A stretch of DNA of 64,000 bases from Streptomyces sp. NBC_00554 (GCF_041431135.1 NZ_CP107799.1:5084001-5148000); one strand, 5' to 3'; positions 44,616-54,055 are shown, numbered from the stretch's first letter. Numbers and translations: made by a program. The notes: a model not told the origin generated them from the sequence alone.

Positions 44616-45728
44616 TCAACCTTTCTCGGGTGATCGGGGCGGACTCACCGTCGTACGCGGCGGACGGCGTTCGGAGGAGGTCCGCACGATCAGCTCGGTC
44701 GGTATCACCTGCTCGACCGGTTGGTCCGATTCGACCCCCTCGATCGCGTCGATGAGGAGCTGGACCACCGCTGTGCCGATTCGGCGCGGTTTGAGGGAGA
44801 GCGTGGTGATCGGCGGCTCGGTGTTCGCGTAGACGGTGGACTCGCTGCAGCAGACGAGGAGCAGGTCGTCCGGTACGCGCAGGCCGTAGCGTCTGGCGGC
44901 GGCCAGCAGGTCGGTGCCGTTCGGGTCGAAGAGCCCGTAGACGGCGTCGGGGCGGTCGGGCCGCGCGAGCAGCCGGTCGGCGGCGACGGCTCCCGCGCAC
45001 GGATCGTGCGCCGGGTAGGCCTCGTACACCGGATCCTGGCCCACTCGCTCGCACCAGCGCAGGTAAGCGGTGGTGGAGAGGTGGGTGTAGGTGTCGGTGG
45101 TGGTGCCGGTGAGGAGGCCGATCCGGCGGGCGCCGGCGTCGGCCAGGTGGTCGAGGATGCCCAGGACCGCGGCCTCGTGGTCGTTGTCCACCCAGGCGGT
45201 GACCGGCAGTGAGCCGGCCGGGCGGCCGTCGGAGACGACCGGTAAGCCCTGGCGGACCAGCTCGCTGACGACCGGGTCGTGGTCGGACGGGTCGATGACC
45301 ACGGTTCCGTCCAGGGCGACGTTGGACCACACGTCGTGCCGCGAGGTCGCGGGGAGGATGACCAGGGCGTAGCCCCGGGCCAGCGCGGCCGACGTGGCGG
45401 CTCTGGCCATCTCCGCGAAGTACGCGAACTCGGTGAAGGTGAAAGGTTCATCCCCGTACGTCGTCACGGTCAGGCCGATGAGGCCCGACTTGCCGGTACG
45501 GAGGGTTCGGGCCGCGGCCGACGGGCGGTAGCCCAGCCGGTCGGCGACCTCGCGGACATGGCGTCGGGTGGCGTCCGGGAGCCGGCCCTTGCCGTTGAGG
45601 GCGTCGGAGACGGTCGTGATGGACACTCCGGCGGCTGCGGCCACATCTCTGATGCCCGCCCGGCCCGGCCGACCGCCGCGGCGGGTTGTCTCCGCCCGGC
45701 TCACCTGGTGCTTCCCTGCTGCTGTCAT
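44616..45728 (-). CDS. LacI family transcriptional regulator
   Basis: 370 aa from the ATG 45728. The DNA-binding domain (GIRDVAAAAGVSITTVSDALNGKGRLPDATRRHVREVADRLGYRPSAAARTLRTG) is complete with hinge helix, followed by a periplasmic-binding-like effector domain. No adjacent sugar transport or catabolic operon exists, so the target is unclear; it may act at a distance. Confidence 0.92.
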   Translation of the reverse strand: MTAAGKHQVSRAETTRRGGRPGRAGIRDVAAAAGVSITTVSDALNGKGRLPDATRRHVREVADRLGYRPSAAARTLRTGKSGLIGLTVTTYGDEPFTFTEFAYFAEMARAATSAALARGYALVILPATSRHDVWSNVALDGTVVIDPSDHDPVVSELVRQGLPVVSDGRPAGSLPVTAWVDNDHEAAVLGILDHLADAGARRIGLLTGTTTDTYTHLSTTAYLRWCERVGQDPVYEAYPAHDPCAGAVAADRLLARPDRPDAVYGLFDPNGTDLLAAARRYGLRVPDDLLLVCCSESTVYANTEPPITTLSLKPRRIGTAVVQLLIDAIEGVESDQPVEQVIPTELIVRTSSERRPPRTTVSPPRSPEKG

Positions 45729-46149
45729 GGCGAGCCGATAGTAGGGCTCATGCGGTGGGGTAGTGCGGACGCATATGCACTCGTTGACAGGCACGTTTCT
45801 GCATGGTCGAAATGGGTCAACTGCCTTGGAAAGGAAGGTAGTTGAACGATCCAATGGCAGGACGTGACTTGTCGGCGCGCATGGGCCTGCCAAGAGGGCC
45901 ATGTTTCGAAGAGGTCTCAACTCACCTTCACGAGGGATGCGCGCTACGGCGTGAGCCACCGGCGCGCAGCGGGAACAGCAGCGCGCCCCCCGTTTCGTAC
46001 ACCTTCGTACGGGATGATCACCAAGGTCGTTCACGGCGGCGAGGTGGTTGTCCACAGGCCATTCGCAGTGGCGACGAATCCTCATAAGGTGAGAAGCATT
46101 GGTAGCCGGTGGTGGTCATGAGCCGGCGGTGGTCGCGAGGAGGACTGCG
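45729..46149. other. 421-bp divergent gap between LacI and hisC
   Basis: Contains one exact DnaA box TTGTCCACA at 46045-46053 and an imperfect inverted repeat (TCAACTGCCTT at 45817-45827 with AAGGTAGTTGA at 45835-45845, one mismatch) that could be an operator. Short frames here (e.g. from TTG 45842) have no support as genes. Confidence 0.6.
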
Positions 46150-47229
46150 GTGAGCGAGACGAGCCCCAAGCTGCGTGCCGAGCTGGAGGGTATCCCCACC
46201 TACAAGCCCGGCAAGCCTGCCGCGCCCGGTGGTGCGGTGGCGTACAAGCTGTCCTCCAACGAGAACCCGTATCCGCCGCTGCCCGGTGTGCTGGAGAGCG
46301 TGGCCGCCGCGAGTGGATCCTTCAACCGCTACCCCGACATGGCGTGCACGGGGCTGATGAACGAACTGTCGGACCGCTTCGGAGTGCCGCTCTCGGACCT
46401 GGCCACCGGCACCGGCTCCGTCGGGGTCGCGCAGCAGCTCGTGCAGGCCACCAGCGGCCCCGGCGACGAGATCATCTATGCCTGGCGGTCCTTCGAGGCG
46501 TATCCGATCATCGCGCAGGTCAGCGGGGCGACCTCGGTGCAGGTGCCGCTGACGCCGGGCGAGGTGCACGACCTGGACGCGATGGCGGACGCGATCACCG
46601 ACCGGACCCGGCTGATCTTCGTCTGCAACCCCAACAACCCGACGGGGACCGTGGTGCGCCGGGCCGAGCTGGAGCGGTTCCTCGACCGGGTGCCCGGTGA
46701 TGTGCTGGTGGTCCTGGACGAGGCGTACCGCGAGTTCATCCGCGACGCCGAGGTGCCGGACGGCGTCGCGATCTACCGCGAGCGGCCCAACGTCTGCGTG
46801 CTGCGCACCTTCTCCAAGGCGTACGGCCTCGCGGGTCTGCGGGTCGGTTTCGCGATCGCCCATGAGCCGGTGGCTGCGGCGCTCCGCAAGACGGCGGTGC
46901 CTTTCGGCGTGAGCCAGCTCGCGCAGGACGCCGCGGTCGCCTCGCTGCGCGCCGAGGACGAACTGCTCGGCCGGGTCGGCTCGCTGGTGTCCGAGCGGGT
47001 GCGGGTGCTCGAGACGCTGCGCGGACAGGGCTGGACGGTGCCCGAGACGCAGGCCAACTTCGTGTGGCTGCGGCTGGGGGAGCGCACGCTCGACTTCGCC
47101 GCCGCCTGTGAGCAGGCCGGGGTCGTCGTGCGGCCCTTCGCCGGCGAGGGGGTCCGGGTGACGATCGGCGAGAACGAGGCGAACGACATCTTCCTCAAGG
47201 CGACGGAGGCGTTCCGCAAGGAGCTCTAG
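46150..47229 (+). CDS. hisC: HisC-type aminotransferase
   Basis: Class I/II PLP aminotransferase of 359 aa from the GTG 46150, with AGGAGG at 46138-46143. KLSSNENPYPPLPGVLE is typical of histidinol-phosphate and aromatic aminotransferases, and the PLP lysine is in TFSKAYGLAGLRVGF. It is not in a his operon, so it may be a second HisC or an aromatic aminotransferase. Located before the cyd locus. Confidence 0.88.
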   Translation: MSETSPKLRAELEGIPTYKPGKPAAPGGAVAYKLSSNENPYPPLPGVLESVAAASGSFNRYPDMACTGLMNELSDRFGVPLSDLATGTGSVGVAQQLVQATSGPGDEIIYAWRSFEAYPIIAQVSGATSVQVPLTPGEVHDLDAMADAITDRTRLIFVCNPNNPTGTVVRRAELERFLDRVPGDVLVVLDEAYREFIRDAEVPDGVAIYRERPNVCVLRTFSKAYGLAGLRVGFAIAHEPVAAALRKTAVPFGVSQLAQDAAVASLRAEDELLGRVGSLVSERVRVLETLRGQGWTVPETQANFVWLRLGERTLDFAAACEQAGVVVRPFAGEGVRVTIGENEANDIFLKATEAFRKEL

Positions 47230-47231
47230 GG

Positions 47232-47575
47232 CCCCGGGCGGTTCTTGGCCCTCCAGGAGTTCTACGCGTACGGGGTCGCCGTCGCGCACGGTGGCGAGCG
47301 TGCGGGGGTCGCCGTCGACGCGGCCCAGGATGTTGCAGGGCTCGCGAGGCGGCATTCGGTGCCCCGCGACATCGGCGTGCGCTCGTAGGGGAGCGCGAGG
47401 GCGTCTCCGTCGGTCCAGAAGGCCACCGTGCCGGGTTCTACGACCTGTTGGGCGCCGGCCTCGCGGGCGACGGAGACGCCGGTGTCGAAGTAGACCTCCT
47501 TGCCCCAGGTGCGGGCTGTGGAGGTGAGCGGCAGTGCCTTGGCGAGGGCCTGGTTCGAACCGGCCTCTTCTTGTC
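47232..47575 (-). pseudogene. Frameshifted remnant of a cyclophilin-like (PF04126-type) protein
   Basis: On the minus strand one frame reads NQALAKALPLTSTARTWGKE...VAFWTDGDALALPYERTP...GTECRLASP, which resembles cyclophilin-like small proteins. Continuity is then lost and the family sequence resumes one frame over as PCNILGRVDGDPRTLATVRDGDPVRVELL. The switch lies at about 47338-47342 and looks like loss of one C in a short C run. The usual N-terminal strand and start codon are also absent, and no stop follows the C-terminus before it runs antisense into hisC. A sequencing error could explain the frameshift but not the missing start. Confidence 0.75.
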
Positions 47576-47661
47576 GACAATGCGTCCGTGACCAGCGGAT
47601 CCACGCTTAGGCACCCCCACCTGTCAACCCTCGAACGGCCATGCGGCATACTTGCTTGTGA

Positions 47662-47679
47662 ATGTGAACGCGTTCACAA
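47662..47679. promoter_or_regulatory. Rex operator of the cyd operon
   Basis: ATGTGAACGCGTTCACAA matches the Rex consensus TTGTGAA-N4-TTCACAA with one mismatch; the core TGTGAACGCGTTCACA is a perfect palindrome, and a further TTGTGAA half-site precedes it at 47656-47662. It lies 84 bp upstream of cydA. In S. coelicolor the NADH-sensing repressor Rex controls cydABCD. Confidence 0.9.
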
Positions 47680-47762
47680 GCGTGTCCCGGTTGCTCCCAT
47701 GATGTACGCGACAAAGGGGGCAAACTGCCGCTGTACCACGGCGATGTAAGGAGACTGACGAC

Positions 47763-49280
47763 GTGGAATTGGCTCTGGCGCCGGAGACTCTGGCGCGATG
47801 GCAGTTCGGTATTACCACCGTCTACCACTTCCTCTTCGTCCCCCTGACGATCTCGCTCGCCGCACTCACGGCGATCCTGGAGACCGCCTGGGTGCGAACA
47901 GGCAAGGAGCACTACCTCAGGGCGACCAAGTTCTGGGGAAAGCTGTTTCTGATCAATATCGCCATGGGTGTCGTGACCGGCATCGTGCAGGAGTTCCAGT
48001 TCGGCATGAACTGGTCCGACTACTCGCGCTTCGTCGGTGACGTCTTCGGCGCCCCGCTCGCCTTCGAGGCCCTGATCGCCTTCTTCTTCGAGTCCACCTT
48101 CATCGGGCTGTGGATCTTCGGCTGGGACAAGCTGCCGAAGAAGATCCACCTCGCCTGCATCTGGATGGTCTCGATCGGCACGATCCTGTCGGCGTACTTC
48201 ATCATGGCGGCCAACTCCTTCATGCAGCATCCGGTCGGCTACCGGATCGTGAAGAAGGCCGACGGCAGCACGCGGGCCGAACTCACCGACTTCCCCAAGG
48301 TGCTCTTCCAGGAGACGGCGCTCGTCAACTTCTGGCACGTCATCAGCGCTTCCATCCTGGTCGGCGGCGCCTTCATGACCGGCATCGCCATCTTCCATCT
48401 CCGCAAGAAGCAGCACATCCGCACCATGCGGATGTCGCTGCGGCTTGGGTTGATCACCGCGCTCGTCGGCACGATCCTCACCGTCGTCAGCGCCGACACC
48501 CTCGGCAAGGTGATGTACGAGCAGCAGCCGATGAAGATGTCGGCCGCCGAAGCGCTGTGGGACGCCGAACAGCCCGCGCCCTTCTCGCTCTTCGCGTACG
48601 GCGATGTCGCCGAGGGCCACAACACGGTCGCCATAGAGATCCCGGGGCTGCTGTCCTTCCTCGCCAAGAACGACTTCAACGCCAGGATCCCCGGCATCAA
48701 CGACCTCAACAAGGCCGAGCAGGAGAAGTACGGGCCCGGCGACTACCGCCCCAACATCCCCACCGCCTACTGGGCGTACCGCTGGATGATCGGCTTCGGC
48801 GGGGTCTCGATGGCCCTGTGCACCGTCGGCCTCTGGCTGACCCGGCGGAAGTTCTGGCTGGCGGCGGAACACCGCACCGGGGACGAGGACGTGCCGAAGC
48901 TCATGCTCACCAAGCGCATGGAGCTGACGCCGAAGCTGGGCGTCTGGTGGTGGCGACTGTCCCAGTGGACGCTGATCTTCCCGATCATCGGTATCTCCTG
49001 GGGCTGGATCTTCACCGAGACGGGACGTCAGCCCTGGGTGGTGTACGGCCTGTTGAAGACCAAGGACGCGGTCTCGCCGGGAGTCTCGCAGGGCGAGGTG
49101 CTGACCTCGCTGATCGTGTTCACCCTGATCTACGCGATCCTCGCGGTCGTCGAGGTGAAGCTGATGGTCAAGTACGTCAAGGCCGGACCGCCCGAGCTCA
49201 CCGAAGCCGACCTCAACCCGCCCACGAAGATCGGCGGCGACTCCAGTGACGCCGACAAGCCGATGGCCTTCTCCTACTAG
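47763..49280 (+). CDS. cydA: Cytochrome bd oxidase subunit I
   Basis: Quinol oxidase subunit of 505 aa that carries hemes b558, b595 and d and reduces oxygen to water under low oxygen. The start is GTG 47763 with AAGGAG upstream. The heme-ligand His22 lies in VYHFLF; the NFWHVISA and GRQPWVVYG motifs are conserved, the latter typical of CydA. The Q-loop is of the short type. Nine hydrophobic helices are visible. First gene of the Rex-controlled cydA-cydB-cydDC operon. Confidence 0.97.
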   Translation: MELALAPETLARWQFGITTVYHFLFVPLTISLAALTAILETAWVRTGKEHYLRATKFWGKLFLINIAMGVVTGIVQEFQFGMNWSDYSRFVGDVFGAPLAFEALIAFFFESTFIGLWIFGWDKLPKKIHLACIWMVSIGTILSAYFIMAANSFMQHPVGYRIVKKADGSTRAELTDFPKVLFQETALVNFWHVISASILVGGAFMTGIAIFHLRKKQHIRTMRMSLRLGLITALVGTILTVVSADTLGKVMYEQQPMKMSAAEALWDAEQPAPFSLFAYGDVAEGHNTVAIEIPGLLSFLAKNDFNARIPGINDLNKAEQEKYGPGDYRPNIPTAYWAYRWMIGFGGVSMALCTVGLWLTRRKFWLAAEHRTGDEDVPKLMLTKRMELTPKLGVWWWRLSQWTLIFPIIGISWGWIFTETGRQPWVVYGLLKTKDAVSPGVSQGEVLTSLIVFTLIYAILAVVEVKLMVKYVKAGPPELTEADLNPPTKIGGDSSDADKPMAFSY

Positions 49281-49300
49281 GCCCAGGGAGCTGCTGAGTC

Positions 49301-50308
49301 ATGGAACTCCACGACGTCTGGTTCGTCCTCATCGCGGTCCTCTGGACCGGCTACTTCTTCCTGGAGGGCTTCGACTTCGGGGTCGGCATCCTCACCAAGC
49401 TGCTGGCCCGCGACCGCACCGAGAAGCGGGTCCTCATCAACACCATCGGACCCGTCTGGGACGGCAACGAGGTGTGGCTGCTCTCCGCAGGCGGCGCGAC
49501 CTTCGCCGCCTTCCCCGAGTGGTACGCCACGCTCTTCTCGGGCTTCTACATGCCGCTGCTGCTCATCCTGGTCTGCCTGATCGTGCGCGGTGTCGCCTTC
49601 GAGTACCGGGTGAAGCGGCCCGAGGAGAACTGGCAGCGCAACTGGGAGAACGCGATCTTCTGGACCTCGCTGATCCCCGCGTTCATGTGGGGCGTGGCCT
49701 TCGGCAACATCGTGCGCGGCGTGAAGATCGACCAGCACTTCGAGTACGTGGGCAACTTCTGGGATCTGCTCAACCCGTACGCGATCCTCGGCGGCCTGGT
49801 CACACTGACGCTGTTCACCTTCCACGGGACGGTGTTCGTCGGGCTCAAGACCGTCGGAGACATCCGGGCGCGGGCACGGAAGCTGGCGCTGCAACTCGGT
49901 CTGGTGACGGCCGTGTTGGCTGTTGTCTTCCTGATCTGGACCCAGGTCGACAACGGCGACGGCAAGTCCCTGGTCGCGGTGATCGTGGCGGTGGCCTCGC
50001 TCGTCGTCGCTCTGGTGGCGGTCAGGGCGGGGCGTGAGGGCTGGGCGTTCATGCTGTCGGGGCTCACCATCGTGGCGGCCGTCGCGATGCTCTTCCTGTC
50101 GCTCTTCCCGAACGTCATGCCGTCCTCGCTCAATGACGAGTGGAGCCTGACGGTCACCAACGCGTCGTCGAGCCCGTACACCCTGAGGATCATGACCTGG
50201 TGTGCGGGGATCGCCACGCCGATCGTCCTGCTCTACCAGTCGTGGACGTACTGGGTGTTCCGCAAGCGGATCGGTACGCAGCACATCGCCGCGGATGCCG
50301 CGCACTGA
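49301..50308 (+). CDS. cydB: Cytochrome bd oxidase subunit II
   Basis: 335-aa membrane subunit of the bd oxidase, with the typical start MELHDVWFVLIAVLWTGYFFLEGFDFGVGIL and NTIGPVWDGNEVWLL. It begins 20 bp after cydA and is followed by 88 bp containing a parS before the cydDC start. Confidence 0.97.
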   Translation: MELHDVWFVLIAVLWTGYFFLEGFDFGVGILTKLLARDRTEKRVLINTIGPVWDGNEVWLLSAGGATFAAFPEWYATLFSGFYMPLLLILVCLIVRGVAFEYRVKRPEENWQRNWENAIFWTSLIPAFMWGVAFGNIVRGVKIDQHFEYVGNFWDLLNPYAILGGLVTLTLFTFHGTVFVGLKTVGDIRARARKLALQLGLVTAVLAVVFLIWTQVDNGDGKSLVAVIVAVASLVVALVAVRAGREGWAFMLSGLTIVAAVAMLFLSLFPNVMPSSLNDEWSLTVTNASSSPYTLRIMTWCAGIATPIVLLYQSWTYWVFRKRIGTQHIAADAAH

Positions 50309-50362
50309 GTCCTCCGAAGCGCGCTGAGTCCGGCTGAGCGTGCCGAGTCCGACTAACGGCAT

Positions 50363-50376
50363 GTTTCACGTGAAAC
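50363..50376. other. parS centromere site (ParB binding)
   Basis: Perfect GTTTCACGTGAAAC in the cydB/cydDC gap, centre of a 24-bp palindrome (50358-50381). It sits inside an apparent operon. Confidence 0.95.
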
Positions 50377-50396
50377 ATGCCTGATGACCCAAGGGT

Positions 50397-53300
50397 GTGT
50401 TTCACGTGAAACCAATCGACCCGCGTCTGCTTCGGTACGCCCGCGCCACTCGCTTCTTTCTCGCGGCGGTTGTCGGTCTGGGGGTCGCCGGGGCGGCGCT
50501 GGTCATTGCCCAGGCGATGCTCATCGCCGAAGTGGTGGTCGGCGCCTTTCAGCACGGCCACTCGGTCGCTGAACTCCGCACACCGCTGGGCTTGTTGGTA
50601 CTGGTCGCGGTGGGTCGGGCGGTCATCTCCTGGCTCACCGAGCTCGCCGCTCACCGGGCGAGCGCGGCGGTCAAGTCGGAGTTGCGGGGGCGGCTGCTGG
50701 AGCGGGCTGCGCTGCTCGGTCCCGGCTGGCTGAGTGGGCAGCGGACGGGCTCGCTGGTCGCCCTCGCCACACGGGGAGTTGACGCGCTCGACGACTACTT
50801 CTCGCGCTATCTGCCGCAGTTGGGGCTCGCGGTGGTGGTCCCCGTGGCGGTGCTCGCGCGGATCGTCACCGAGGACTGGGTGTCGGCGGCCATCATCGCC
50901 GGCACGCTTCCTCTGATCCCCGTCTTCATGGTGCTGATCGGCTGGGCCACCCGGAGCCAGATGGACCGTCAGTGGCGGCTGCTGTCCCGGCTTTCGGGGC
51001 ACTTCCTGGACGTCGTCGCGGGACTGCCCACGCTCAAGGTGTTCGGACGGGCCAAGGCGCAGGCCGAGTCGATCCGGAAGATCACCGGCGAGTACCGGCA
51101 GGCGACCATGCGGACGCTGCGGATCGCCTTCCTGTCGTCCTTCGCGCTGGAACTGCTCGCCACGATCTCCGTCGCACTGGTCGCGGTGACCATCGGGATG
51201 CGGCTCGTCCATGGCGAGATGGACCTGTACGTGGGGCTCGTCATCCTCGTTCTCGCGCCTGAGGCGTATCTGCCGCTGCGGCAGGTCGGGGCGCAGTACC
51301 ACGCCGCCGCCGAGGGGCTTTCGGCGGCGGAGGAGATCTTCTCCGTGCTGGAGACCCCGGTGGCCGCCACCGGCTCGCTCCCCGCGCCGGAGGGCGGGAT
51401 CGCCTTCGAGGGCGTGACCGTGCGGTACCCGGGGCGCTCCGGGGATGCGGTCTCGGACGTCTCCTTCACGGTCGGGTCCGGTGAGACGGTGGCGCTTGTC
51501 GGGCCGAGCGGTGTGGGCAAGTCGACGCTGCTGAACGTACTGCTGGGATTCGTGGAGCCCGTCGGGGGGCGGGTGCGGATCGGGGGAGTCGATCTCTCCG
51601 AGGTCGACCTGACGGACTGGCGCTCGCGGGTCGCCTGGGTGCCGCAGCGGCCCCACCTGTACGCGCAGTCCATCGCCGAGAACGTACGGCTGGCGCGGCC
51701 CGACGCGGACGATGCGGCGGTGCGGCGGGCGCTGGCCGACGCGGGCGCCGCCGGATTCGTCGACGCGCTGCCCGACGGGTTCGACACGGTGCTCGGCGAG
51801 GACGGTGCCGGGCTGTCGGCCGGCCAGCGCCAACGCCTCGCCCTGGCCCGGGCGTTCCTCGCGGACCGCCCGGTGCTGCTCCTCGACGAGCCGACGGCCG
51901 CGCTTGACGGGGCGACGGAGACCGAGGTCGTGGAGGCGGTGCGGCGGCTCGCTGTCGGGCGGACGGTGCTGTTGGTGGTGCACCGGCCGGCGTTGCTGGG
52001 GGTGGCGGATCGGGTGGTGCGGCTGGAGCCGGGGGCGCCTGGCGCGGCAGTTCCGGCGTCCAGGGTGCCTGTGCCGGCGTCCGCTTCCGTGCACGCCGGA
52101 GGCGCGCCGGAGTTCTGGGCGGTTGAGGCGGCGAGTGCGCCCGCGGCAGCCGGGGAGGAGTCGCACCTGTCCCGGCGAGGGCGTGGGGGCGTGCTCGCTT
52201 GTGTCCGTGCCATGGCTGTCCCCCGGCGTGGGTCGCTCGTCCTCGCGCTCCTGCTGGGCAGTCTGGCGCTCGGGAGTGCCGTCGGGTTGATGGCCACTTC
52301 CGGGTGGCTCATCTCGCGGGCCTCTCAGCAGCCGCCGGTGATGTATCTGATGGTGGCCGTGACGGCCACCCGGGCGTTCGGGATCGGGCGGGCCGTGTTC
52401 CGGTACACGGAGCGGCTCGTGTCGCACGACGCGGTGCTGCGGATGCTGGCCGACACCCGGGTCGCCGTGTACCGGCGCCTTGAGCGGCTGGCGCCCGCGG
52501 GGCTGCGGACGACCCGGCGCGGTGATCTGCTGTCGCGGCTCGTCGCCGACGTGGACGCGGTGCAGGACTACTGGCTGCGGTGGCTGCTGCCCGTCGGTGC
52601 CGCGGTTCTCGTGTCCGCCGGCTCCGTCGGCTTCACCGCCTGGCTGCTGCCCGAGGCCGGTGCCGTTCTCGCCGTGGGGCTGCTGGCGGCCGGGGCCGGC
52701 GTGCCGCTGGTGACCGGCGCCGTGGCGCGTCGTGCGGAGCGACGGCTCGCACCGGCGCGCGGCGTCCTGGCGACACGGGTGGCCGATCTACTCACGGGAA
52801 CGGCCGAGTTGACGGTCGCGGGTGCGCTGCCCGCCCGTACCGCCGAGACGCGGCGGGCCGACTCGGTGCTCACCCGTATCGCCTCCCGGGCCGCCACCGC
52901 GACCGCGCTCGGCGACGGGCTCACGGCGCTGGTGTCCGGGCTGACCGTGGCGGCCGCCGCCCTCGTGGGCGCCCAGGCCGTCGCCACCGGGCGACTGAGC
53001 GGCGTGGCGATGGCCGTCGTCGTCCTCACCCCGCTGGCCGCTCTCGAGGCCGTCCTCGGGCTGCCGCTCGCCGTCCAGCACAGGCAGCGGGTGCGCAAGA
53101 GCGCGGAGCGGGTGTACGAGGTGCTGGACGCCCCCGATCCCGTACGCGAACCGGAGGACCCGGCACAGGCACCCGCGTCCGCGTTCCCCCTGGTGCTCAA
53201 GGAACTGGGCGCCCGTCACACCGGACAGGACCGCGACGCGCTCGCCGGGTTCGATCTGACCCTCGAACAGGGGCGCAGGGTAGCTGTCGTGGGTTCCTCA

Positions 53301-53939
53301 GGGGCCGGAAAGACCACGCTCGCGCAGGTGCTGCTGCGGTTCCTGGACGCGGGGACGGGGTCGTACACGCTGGGCGGTGTGGACGCGTACGAGATGGACG
53401 GGGACGCCGTACGCCGGATGGTCGGGCTCTGTGCCCAGGACGCGCACCTCTTCGACAGCTCGGTTCGCGAGAACCTGCTGCTGGCCCGGAAGGACGCGAC
53501 GGAGGTCGAACTGCGGGACGCGCTCGGGCGGGCCCGGCTCCTCGACTGGGCCGACGGGCTGCCCGACGGGCTCGACACGCTCATCGGAGAGCACGGGGCC
53601 CGGCTGTCCGGGGGCCAGCGTCAGCGTCTCGCGCTCGCCCGCGCGCTGCTCGCCGATTTCCCCGTTCTCGTCCTCGACGAGCCCGCGGAACACCTCGACC
53701 TGCCGACGGCCGACGCGCTCACCGCCGATCTGGTGGCCGCGACCGAGGGCCGTACGACACTGCTGATCACCCACCGCCTGGCCGGGCTGGAAGCGGTGGA
53801 CGAGGTGATCGTGCTGGCGGAGGGCCGGGTGGCCCAGCGGGGGCCGTACGCGGAACTGGCGGCTGTCGAGGGTCCGCTGCGGGAGATGGTGGACCGGGAG
53901 GCGGCGGGGGATCTGCTGGTCGGTGCGGTGGCTCACTGA
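50397..53939 (+). CDS. cydDC: Fused CydD-CydC ABC transporter
   Basis: 1180-aa fusion of the two ABC half-transporters needed for cytochrome bd assembly (thiol export/heme-related). The N-terminal half (CydD) has a six-helix domain and Walker A GPSGVGKSTLL near 368 with LSAGQRQRLALARAF; the C-terminal half (CydC) has a second membrane domain from about 600 and Walker A GSSGAGKTTLAQ near 965 with LSGGQRQRLALARALL. The GTG 50397 has AAGG only two bases upstream, while the GTG 50406 has AAGGG about ten bases upstream, so translation may begin at 50406 (1177 aa). Both lie in or next to the parS. Confidence 0.95.
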   Translation: MFHVKPIDPRLLRYARATRFFLAAVVGLGVAGAALVIAQAMLIAEVVVGAFQHGHSVAELRTPLGLLVLVAVGRAVISWLTELAAHRASAAVKSELRGRLLERAALLGPGWLSGQRTGSLVALATRGVDALDDYFSRYLPQLGLAVVVPVAVLARIVTEDWVSAAIIAGTLPLIPVFMVLIGWATRSQMDRQWRLLSRLSGHFLDVVAGLPTLKVFGRAKAQAESIRKITGEYRQATMRTLRIAFLSSFALELLATISVALVAVTIGMRLVHGEMDLYVGLVILVLAPEAYLPLRQVGAQYHAAAEGLSAAEEIFSVLETPVAATGSLPAPEGGIAFEGVTVRYPGRSGDAVSDVSFTVGSGETVALVGPSGVGKSTLLNVLLGFVEPVGGRVRIGGVDLSEVDLTDWRSRVAWVPQRPHLYAQSIAENVRLARPDADDAAVRRALADAGAAGFVDALPDGFDTVLGEDGAGLSAGQRQRLALARAFLADRPVLLLDEPTAALDGATETEVVEAVRRLAVGRTVLLVVHRPALLGVADRVVRLEPGAPGAAVPASRVPVPASASVHAGGAPEFWAVEAASAPAAAGEESHLSRRGRGGVLACVRAMAVPRRGSLVLALLLGSLALGSAVGLMATSGWLISRASQQPPVMYLMVAVTATRAFGIGRAVFRYTERLVSHDAVLRMLADTRVAVYRRLERLAPAGLRTTRRGDLLSRLVADVDAVQDYWLRWLLPVGAAVLVSAGSVGFTAWLLPEAGAVLAVGLLAAGAGVPLVTGAVARRAERRLAPARGVLATRVADLLTGTAELTVAGALPARTAETRRADSVLTRIASRAATATALGDGLTALVSGLTVAAAALVGAQAVATGRLSGVAMAVVVLTPLAALEAVLGLPLAVQHRQRVRKSAERVYEVLDAPDPVREPEDPAQAPASAFPLVLKELGARHTGQDRDALAGFDLTLEQGRRVAVVGSSGAGKTTLAQVLLRFLDAGTGSYTLGGVDAYEMDGDAVRRMVGLCAQDAHLFDSSVRENLLLARKDATEVELRDALGRARLLDWADGLPDGLDTLIGEHGARLSGGQRQRLALARALLADFPVLVLDEPAEHLDLPTADALTADLVAATEGRTTLLITHRLAGLEAVDEVIVLAEGRVAQRGPYAELAAVEGPLREMVDREAAGDLLVGAVAH
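50399..50412. other. parS centromere site overlapping the cydDC start
   Basis: Perfect GTTTCACGTGAAAC, 36 bp after the previous one. It spans the first codons of the cydDC frame (encoding FHVK after the GTG 50397) and contains a second in-frame GTG at its centre (50406). Confidence 0.95.
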
Positions 53940-54055
53940 CCGTGCCGTGCCTCGCGGCTCTGTCGGCCGCCCGGCACCGGATATCCGCACCGGCGATCCG
54001 ACCCGCCCCTTCAAGTCGACTTTCCATGACAAATGGGACTAACTACGCTCAAGGC

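Noticed and set aside
45842..46087. TTG-started 81-aa frame upstream of hisC
   Set aside because: It has a plausible AAGGAAGG but no similarity, atypical composition, and overlaps the DnaA box and promoter area.
12472..50412. MFHVKH-like N-termini appearing in several frames as a protein motif
   Set aside because: They are chance translations of parS DNA; only the cydDC case is at a real gene start.
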